The notes below the pieces were generated by a model. That model worked only from the letters and a program-made list of their open reading frames with translations, was not told where the DNA came from and did no database searches. The position numbers and the translations under genes were made by a program. This document shows positions 55,612 through 64,000 of a stretch of DNA of 64,000 nucleotides, one piece after another. Source of the stretch: Ecdyonurus torrentis (Eukaryota > Arthropoda > Insecta > Ephemeroptera > Heptageniidae); contig OX439131.1 in assembly GCA_949318235.1 (NCBI GenBank), positions 6,474,768-6,538,767 of the forward strand. Reading direction: 5' to 3'. Numbering within the stretch: the stretch's first letter is position 1; the number at the start of each line of letters is the position of its first letter.

Positions 55612-55936
55612 GTTGCATGAACTGGAAATTGTTACCATGAAAAAGATGAACGTTTGCATGTTTAAAGGTTATGTTTAAAAAAATGTTCCTATATAGGTTC
55701 AGTAATTAATGACAAGATTGTTGTTTTGAACACAACGTAGATTGCAGCAAATAACAAAGTGTAATTACAGAACTAAACATACTCGAGCCAATATCAGATC
55801 AATAGTTAGATAATGACTCTGCGGGTCACCCTCCACCATTCTTGACTTTTTTTCCCTCTCTTTACTCCTCTCATTCTATTTGAACCTTACTTTTTACTAC
55901 TCGACGAGTGTTTATTTCCACTATTATTTTTTATCC

Positions 55937-56082
<146 letters not shown>

Positions 56083-57577
56083 GACCAACATTTAACTAGA
56101 ATTCTCACAATTAACTTTAAATTTAATTTTTTCAAACATTTTCCCTCGTCTTTCCTACTTTACTCTGTGTATTACATTTTTATGGTTATTAGTTATTACT
56201 GTCAGTATTTTACACTAAAAAAAAAGGTTGTAAGTTTATTATTTTTACTTTTACTTTATTTTGTTTCTAGAACATACAAATCCACATTATAAATGTATAC
56301 AGTTAATATGAACTTGTAAAAATATACACACAGTATTATATGTTTTGTTGTATTTTTATTTTACTGTGTAAACAAGTTTTTTTAATAAGAAAAATTAATT
56401 TTTTAAAAAAAATAACGTTTTTTTTTATTATTATTTTTTATTTATACAATGTAACCATGAAATCCAGTTTATTATTTATTTATACACGCACATTTTTTAT
56501 TATTAAAAAAAGTTTAATTGAATTGAAATAATTAAAAGTTTGTATATATGTTGGTTTTAATGTTGTCAATAATATATTTATATAAAAACATAGGTTTTTA
56601 AAGCTATTTTTTACAAATCAATATTTACGTTTTGAGTATTTGGTAAATAAAAAAAAATTTCCAGTAAAGAAAATTATTATAAACACTTGTAAGAGTATTA
56701 AAAAGAGCTTCCTTTTATTATATTATATAATGCAATATAGGTAGGTAGGTAGTATTTTAATAGCATTAAATATTTTCGCTTGATTCATATTAGAATACCA
56801 TTAAGATGTTAATATAATTAATTACGTTGTAGTATGTAATAAATGAAGAAAATATGAAATTTAAACAAAACAAAGATTTTCTTATGTAATTAATTGTTTG
56901 TACAGGAAATATTAAAATTGTCTTAATGTCATATATGTTAAAAGCAACAGTCTGAGAAGTAGAGCATAATATTGCGCTGTATAGTTTACCGAGAGCCCAT
57001 CGAAAATTGTGACAGAAATTCTAAGCTAAGTTATCTTGAATTAATAATGTTGCATGAAAATATGATTTTTTGTTTTTTGTTTTTTTACCCAGGCAGTTTA
57101 TAGAAACAATTAAGAGTTACAACAAGTACATTCATTATAATGAAGAATTCTTGCTAAAAATGGTATAGAAAAATTATTGCTAAATTATTTTTGTCCGTTT
57201 AGTACAATAATCCAAAGACAGAAGTCAATAAAAACATAAAATCAAAAATTGATATAAATTACCAAGTTTTTGTTGTTAAAATACTTTTACTTTATTTGCT
57301 TTATGAGAAATGTAAATGTGTTAAAAATAACAAGTTTTCTTTGTAAATTGCTGACAAATGTTCATTAATCTTTGGTGTAACTAACCATGTTTATCTCGAA
57401 ATACACAAGTCTGTGTGCAATGAGGCGATGACTTGGCTGTTTGTTTACTTACAATGAGTTCTTTTTTTACACAAAATAATAAAAATGCTTTGAATAAAAA
57501 AAAAAATGTTTTTGTATGTGAAAGAAAAAAAAAAGAGAAAAATTGTGTTGAAAGAAAACGTAAAATTTATATATTGC

Positions 57578-57654
57578 GAAAAAAAGAAAGAAAAAAAGAA
57601 GGAAAAAGGAAGAGAAAAAAAAATAGAAAGAAAGAAAGAAAAAAGAAAAAAGAG
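57578..57654 (+). repeat. Homopurine A/G tract, 77 bp
   Basis: Only A and G apart from one T at 57624, with GAAA and GAAAA units. It is inside a longer A-rich, Lys/Arg/Glu-encoding frame (57433-57723) that I treat as low-complexity noise. Such tracts can form intramolecular triplexes. Confidence 0.85.
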
Positions 57655-57755
57655 TTTTGCAGACGAGAAAAGAGAAAGAGGAAGATGACAAGTCAAAAGA
57701 TAAACTTCTCACATTCAGCATGATTACCTGAATACGTTTGCCACCCAGACATATA

Positions 57756-57758
<3 letters not shown>

Positions 57759-57827
<69 letters not shown>
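57759..57827 (+). repeat. (TC)n microsatellite, 69 bp
   Basis: Uninterrupted TC array about 105 bp after the homopurine tract, so purine-rich and pyrimidine-rich runs face each other. Confidence 0.95.
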
Positions 57828-57829
<2 letters not shown>

Positions 57830-58299
57830 GTATATGTACGGAGAAATTGCTTCGCGGCAACATCCCAGTTAAAATAGTCAGGCCAGCGATCTCTTCATGC
57901 TGTATTCTACAACCCAAGGGTCGATATCTAGTTCTTTTTCTCGTACCATCTATACTGTTTGCAATGAAAAAAAAATGTACCCATACACAATGCCCAAGTG
58001 TCTAACCTATTCAAATTGCTTACTTAACTTTTCCAGTATAAGAAAAATACATTTCTTTAAAATACAAAAATACAGTATATTATGAATTGAATTTCTATAC
58101 TGAATTATTGAATATAAATCAAAACTGAAGCTATTTTTGTAATCAAAATGGAACATTATATGCAATTGATTTACGACGATGTATGATGAAATCAATTATT
58201 GTGGGTTAATCAGGGCATATCTATATAATGCAACGAGTTTTTACGTGGTAAGTAAACGTGATTTTATATCGGAGAAAAAAAAATGACGAGAAATTATTC

Positions 58300-58440
58300 A
58301 CTCTGTCGATCGGATAATTCGACGTGAGCCACCCCAGCATGCAAACCAAACAAGGTAGAGTTTAAACAACGCTGTGGAGTGGAATCTAAAATTACTTATA
58401 CATTATTGATGCGTTTGCCATAACAGCCACCGGATATTGT
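58300..58440. other. GC-richer island
   Basis: CGATCGGATAATTCGACGTG then AGCCACCCCAGCATGC, and CAAACAAG|GTAGAG resembles a donor, but no open frame supports an exon. Confidence 0.2.
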
Positions 58441-59998
58441 GTTATAAACATTTAATTGTGTTTAACTGATATTAAAAAAAGAAAAAAAATATTTATAAAT
58501 AAATATTTAAAACATCATTTAGTAATACTGAAAATTAGATACAAACTTTATTAAATTTTTTTCAAATAATTAAACTTAATCATTATTCTGGGTACCTGAG
58601 TTGGAATCTTTTAAGATTTTTTTTTTCACTTGTCACTTTACCGCATAAATAATCTGATCGAAAGCATAATTGTAAATTATCTAAAAGCTATATATGAAGA
58701 ATTTCTTTGAAATTATGAAATGTTACTTATAACAACAGTAACAATTATTACCTCTTTATTTAACGCAATTTTATTACATTATTCAGTTACAATTTAAATA
58801 GAAATGAAATTTTAAAAGCATCTGCCAATATTAAAAATACACACTCATGAATACTACTAAATAATAAAATACTCATATATGCCACGTAATATTAATAATA
58901 TTTATTAACATATTATAGTACTCATATTCAGTTCAGCTGTTGACGTAAATTATTCTTCTCGTCAGCTAGAAGGAAACTATGAATCTATGACCTATGAACC
59001 TTTAAAATAAAACAAAATTGTTCACATTAGGCAAACATGTTACAGAAGAAAAAAACTATTTTTTGTATTCAAAAGAAACTTTTTATCCCTCTTGAATACC
59101 AATCTGCCACTAGAAAATTAAAGAAGCAAAACTATACACAATGTGTATATAATACTTTCATTTTAAATTAAAGCTCTAAATGTTAACAAAGAGAAATAGT
59201 GTATGTTATATTTAAACTAGAGTTAATATGGACTTAAGTTTGGGTGTAAGAAAATCTCAAGAGGACTCGCACGCGACTATTCAAAACTCATCTTCCCTTT
59301 CCTTTTCAGTGGTTAAACGTTCTGAAGCCACGATAGATGGCTTACATAGCTGAGTAGAAAAGAAGCGAGAAAGAGAAAATAACATACAATTTCAAGTGTT
59401 GAACGAATACTTCTCGTTCTCTCTTTCTCTCCCTCCGTCTCGTTTAAAAAAACGCGTTCAATGTATACTATGTCACAATAAAAAAAGAAAAAAAATATAT
59501 AAAGCTTTTGTAAAAAAAAAAATTCATTTACAAAATCTCATAGTCGAAAAAATAACAAAAAGAAAAAAAAATTTCGCTTTATAATAAACTTCTTTTTTTA
59601 TAGATTGAAAAGACGAAAAAAAAATGTTTGCCAAAGAATAAAATATTAAAAAATAGATATGCGGTTTTTGAGATATATTTTAATTTTTATTATGTTATAC
59701 TGAATAAATTTTTTTATACATGCGCGTTGGTTGATGTAAAAAAAAAGTTGAATAAAGCTAAGAGTTTTCTTTTCAGTAAAAGTAAATTGACGTCCATTCA
59801 AACACTTTTTTAAAGCAGAAGAATTTTTTTTTTCAACAATCATGATATAAATGTATTTCTACATACACACAAAAAACTTTTTATTAGAAATATTCATAAA
59901 CGAAAAACTTATTGAGGTATGCTTGAAATTTTCAATGTTATGTTTTAACATTATATTTTATTTTATAAATTAAAATTAGAAAACATTTCTCAAATATT

Positions 59999-60023
59999 AA
60001 AAAAAAAAAAAAAAAAAAAAAAA
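59999..60023 (+). repeat. A25 homopolymer
   Basis: Uninterrupted run of A. Confidence 0.9.
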
Positions 60024-60659
60024 GTTAAGATACATAAATTATTTGAAATATAAATTTTGATTTATGATTTAAAGTGCATTGTTGTTTGAACTGCACATAT
60101 TTTGAAAGTTTGTTTATTGAGATGTATAAGATTGAGTGAAAAATATAGTAAAATCGTTAAATAGTATAAAAAGTTTTGCCGTAAATTTGGTTATAAGTTG
60201 TCTGGTAAAGAGTACGCTCCCGAAAGAGGTTTTATTTTTATAAAACATATAATACTGCATGAATTATATGAAATAACCAAATATTTCAATGATTACCATA
60301 TTAAATTTGAAATGTCCCATGCTTAGTCTGTATACAGTATACACACTGTATAAATAAGAAACTTTTATTTTACTTTAAATGAACGTTTTCATACTTAACA
60401 AACAATAATCTTTGCAGGCTTGTCTCCAATATATCGTTTGTTAAGCTAAAGATAATTACAATTAACAATTAAATAATATGATGATTCCATTTAGCTTTTG
60501 ATTGGATATGAAAATTATATTACGTTAAAATAGTCCTATTATTTAAAGAAATGAATCAAATCAATTAGATTAAACATGATAAGCTTTGATCTCAAAAATA
60601 TAGTCAAAATATAACATCTCTGACAAATTTACCTTTAGTGATAAAAATCTGAAAGCCTT

Positions 60660-60745
60660 GAGGGTCTCTCTCACAAGCAGTTCTCCCTAATTAACTCTCC
60701 TCTTCTCCCGCACAGGTGCGCTATGCTTGCTTGCTTGCTGTGCCT
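60660..60745 (+). other. 3' splice-site-like sequence
   Basis: CTAATTAAC (branch-like) followed by a pyrimidine tract CTCTCCTCTTCTCCCG and CACAG|GTGCG (AG at 60714-60715) is one of the best acceptor look-alikes in the window. All three frames after it stop within about 20 codons, so any exon would be terminal or untranslated. Confidence 0.25.
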
Positions 60746-61126
60746 GCATCCAACAATTAATTAAATCCTTGTGAAGGATAAGGACATGAAGAGAGAGAAA
60801 TAATTATTGTAGTGTCGGCAACAGACGTATATATATAAAAGCCCGCAGGCTTGTATATGCACGGTGCCCATTTCTCCATCTCTTATATGTATTTTTTTTT
60901 CTCTTTAATGCACGTTTCTATACCTTGGAATAAAGCCAAAAATATATAAATATATTAAATATTTATTTTTAAATTAACAAAGAATAAAACTTTATATTTT
61001 TTAAGTGCTAGGATAAGAGTATTATATTAACATTATATAATATATTTTTAATTTATTTTTTTAAAGTTAAAATATTAGTTTATTAACCACCACAGTAAAA
61101 GAGTGAGTTAAAAGCTTTTTTCTCTC

Positions 61127-61135
61127 ATTCTCATT

Positions 61136-61233
<98 letters not shown>
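61127..61233 (+). repeat. (CATTCT)n to (TC)n compound microsatellite
   Basis: CATTCTCATTCTCAT leads into 93 bp of pure TC (61141-61233). Confidence 0.95.
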
Positions 61234-61234
<1 letters not shown>

Positions 61235-63041
61235 ACCCCTTTCTCTTTCTCTCTCGTTTTATTTTTTTACAAATCACCTAACAGCTTTACTAAAAATGCT
61301 CTATTTTTACTGAATTACGACGATTAGCACATTTTACGCTGTTAAAAAAGTGTTTAGTTTGGCTCGTCTGTTATTCTAACACGTTTTGCTCTTACCAATA
61401 ACCTTCAGAAGCTTCGTAAGTTACGCACAGAGAGCAGACATAAAAGTTAGAGCAGTTGTCAGTTAAAACCATACCATTAATTTTTTTTTTCCTCTCAAGA
61501 GCGTTTCTAATGACCACATTTTAGTTAACACGTTGTTATAAAATATCATCTCAAAACAGAACAAATTAGAACAGGTTTATAGTGAAATAAATATTTCTTT
61601 TTATGTTTTAATGAATGTGAATAATATTTAATATGACAATTTAGGGAGTAAATTTAAAGCTTTAAACATTAAAAAAACACTTTTTAAAATTTTTTTGTAT
61701 AATTAAATTTAGAGTTTTATATTAACAGCAATTAGTTGGAAACAACAGTATTTTACTGAGCTTTTTTTTTTTTTTTTTGTCGTAAATTCTTCGTTAATTT
61801 GTGTCAGTAAAGGGGTTATTATACTGAGAGTTTATATAGGAACATTAACCATAAAACTTTCTATGCATTATAATTCACAGTATTGCACATTTTAAATTTT
61901 AATACGGTACATTATTAGTTTTTTAAATATATCTTCTATTACTATTGATTTTTTTTGTTTGTTTTTCAATTATATGAAATTAAAAATTCTACTAACCTAC
62001 ATTAGACTTGTTTAAAATTATTAATTATTATTGAAATTTTAAATTATCTGTTGGGGAATATATATTGATTGTAAATTTCAATAGGAGAAAGATCATTAAC
62101 TAATGAAAAACTTATTGTTAACAATGTTTTAGATGCATAAGGCTTAATGTTAATTTTAACAATTTTTTCGTTCTTATTTATTTGAAAGGTGACGTATGGT
62201 TTAAAAGTCTTAACAGAAATAGCTGACATAAAAATCTAATGATACTTACTGTTAATGTTGCGATCATACATGATCAATATTTAAGTCTTAAAAATCCATA
62301 ATTTAAATGGCAGCTTAAAAATATAAAACGCCTAAATATACTCTTTTTTTGTATATTTTATAAAAGTGAAATATTTTTTATTATAAGTTCAATTTTTAAT
62401 TATTTTATTGGAAGTAAGATCAATATTTAGAAATAAAGTAAAATAACCATTCTAAAAACAGGAAAAAAAAAAAAAAAAGAAAAAGAAAAAGAAGAAGTAA
62501 AATTGTAATGACCAAAAAATTGTGGTTTTCATATTTTATACTGTAGAAAAACAAATTAACATGATGTTAGGGTGCGAGAACAACGAAATAAACGATTATT
62601 ACAAACATTACCACAATATATAACGTTACCAAACTTGGTATGAGGAGAATAAAAAATTTAAAAAATACACACACAAAAATTAGTATTTTTTTTTGTATCC
62701 TTTGTTGTGCGTAAAAGTTAAAATACATAATTAATTATTACAAAATCAACAATTAATTTAATTCAATTAACAAATTGGTAATTTTTGTTCTTATATTTTT
62801 TAACGTTTTAACATATTAGAAGAGATGTTAGATGTTGATTTATATATTATATAACATTAGTATTAGTTTTCAATATTAAAAGATGTGAATTTAGGCTTTA
62901 ATGTAATGTCAAACTTTACCTGCAACTACTATACAATGTTTGGATTTAAGAGAGAGAAAGGGGTATATAGAGCACTTGGATATACAAAGTATATATACAC
63001 ACACAAATGTATATATACAGTATGTTGAAAGGGGTGTAGAA

Positions 63042-63043
<2 letters not shown>
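61234..63043. other. Gene-free AT-rich DNA
   Basis: AT-rich, T18 near 61762 and A17 near 62462. No credible frame or RNA gene. Confidence 0.6.

Positions 63044-63104
<61 letters not shown>
63044..63104 (+). repeat. (AG)n microsatellite, 61 bp
   Basis: Pure AG array bordering a GC-richer block at 63105-63185. Confidence 0.95.
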
Positions 63105-63108
<4 letters not shown>

Positions 63109-63208
63109 ATTAGCCGAGCGCTGGATTAATGCATTAATTATTTTCAATTTTGCCTCGTCGTTCTGCTGGCTGCTGGTTGCTCTGCTACCACTAGAGAAAC
63201 GTAGATAG

Positions 63209-63236
63209 AAAAAAAAAAAAAAAAAAAAAAAAAAAA
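63209..63236 (+). repeat. A28 homopolymer
   Basis: Uninterrupted run of A following a GC-richer block, like the A26 at 4896. Confidence 0.9.
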
Positions 63237-63712
63237 CGTCATCTTGGGAGATACCGGTTAGTTGTACAGTATGTACATATAGCCAACTTTTTCTATTTTA
63301 GCATATGATATAGTTTTTTTGTTTTGTTTTTGTTTCTAACTTTAAAATTTGCAATCTCATTGTAAAAGTATGCTGAAGTGATATTAGGCCTAAAACTAAA
63401 AATAAAATTACCGTACGTAACCAAAATGTATAATGTTGTATCTATCCAGTATAAAAAGTAAAGTCGGAAAAAAAATGTTTATTTTTTAAACAATGTAGTA
63501 GAAAATGAAATTTTTGTTAAAATACACAGTAGCAGTATTTTGTTTTACCTTTTCAACACAATTTTTATTATAATAAATAAAATATTTTTTTCTTTTGTTT
63601 GCATTTTTGTTTATTTAATAATAATATATTACGTAAATGAAAAGGGTTTACTTTGAATGCAGAAAACAATATAAACAGTAATAATGAATGCACGATATTT
63701 TAGTTGTTTTTC

Positions 63713-63747
<35 letters not shown>

Positions 63748-64000
63748 ACACACACTCTCTCACTCTCTCTGTTATAATTTTATTGGTTTCATTCATTCAT
63801 ATTTTTTTATTTGAGTTTTAAATATTTAAAAGGAACAAGAAATATCATAAAAAGAAAAGAATTACGTGTTTTTATGAAATTTTAATATTAAATCCATACA
63901 TTTTAGTTTTACAAGTATGTACCAAGAATAAAGATAAAAAAGTTCCTTTTTTCCCCCTCTTTTTGATCTATTTAAATGTCTATATTTTTTTTATGTAAAT
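63237..64000. other. Gene-free AT-rich DNA to window end
   Basis: Contains the mixed TC/CA array and nothing else I can support. Confidence 0.55.
63714..63770 (+). repeat. (TC)n-(CA)n mixed microsatellite
   Basis: TC array interrupted by CACACACA and single-base slips. Confidence 0.85.

Larger units (their letters stand above)
58441..61126. other. Gene-free AT-rich DNA
   Basis: A25 run at 59999, modest GC rise at 59220-59450 (TCGCACGCGACTATTC) and the acceptor look-alike at 60.7 kb. No gene supported. Confidence 0.55.

Noticed and set aside
57433..57723. 96-codon Lys/Arg/Glu-rich frame
   Set aside because: Lies in an A/G-only tract; composition explains it.

Overview
Kind of DNA. This is AT-rich, gene-poor nuclear DNA from a eukaryote, almost certainly an invertebrate animal. 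There are no operons, no ribosome binding sites and no long open frames. The sequence is dominated by AG/CT and AT dinucleotide microsatellites, several 100-170 bp long, with A or T homopolymers of 25-32 bp and degraded fold-back elements. This combination is seen in several crustacean genomes (isopods, decapods), but no diagnostic gene is present, so the taxon is only an inference. One scaffold gap of 200 N lies at 37119-37318.

Genes. No complete gene can be supported. The best coding signal is in a relatively GC-rich block at about 30340-30950. On the plus strand, 30557-30626 looks like a first exon: a well-placed ATG, a 23-codon signal-peptide-like sequence and a phase-1 CTG|GTGAGT donor. 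The rest of the window to its right would then be first intron. On the minus strand, 125 bp past that donor, 30751-30948 holds an open frame of unusually balanced composition that resembles a terminal exon or a captured coding fragment. A second non-low-complexity minus frame at 55307-55519 abuts a TTAACG-rich fold-back element and weakly resembles a hAT transposase segment.

Layout. 1-11 kb: AT-rich DNA with two fold-backs (504-691, 871-987), one member of a dispersed repeat pair (4136-4236), a non-LTR-like tail (6781-6851) and GC islands at 2.3 and 7.4 kb. 11-30 kb: several MITE-like inverted repeats (11079-11266, 12737-12865, 28295-28712), copies of a small dispersed family (13.0 and 25.8 kb), and long AG/CT arrays. 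30-31 kb: the exon candidates. 31-40 kb: a third family copy (33.8 kb), twin AG arrays, AT arrays, and a scaffold gap whose flanks are the same 39-40 bp sequence. 40-64 kb: more arrays, the fold-back/hAT-like relic at 54.9-55.5 kb, and scattered GC islands with no supportable exon.

How it works together. Most of the window reads as intergenic or intronic DNA built from microsatellites and non-autonomous transposon debris. No new multi-gene system is visible. The observations most worth checking are the signal-peptide exon with its upstream ORF, the antisense open frame beside it, the false gap and the unnamed inverted-repeat families.
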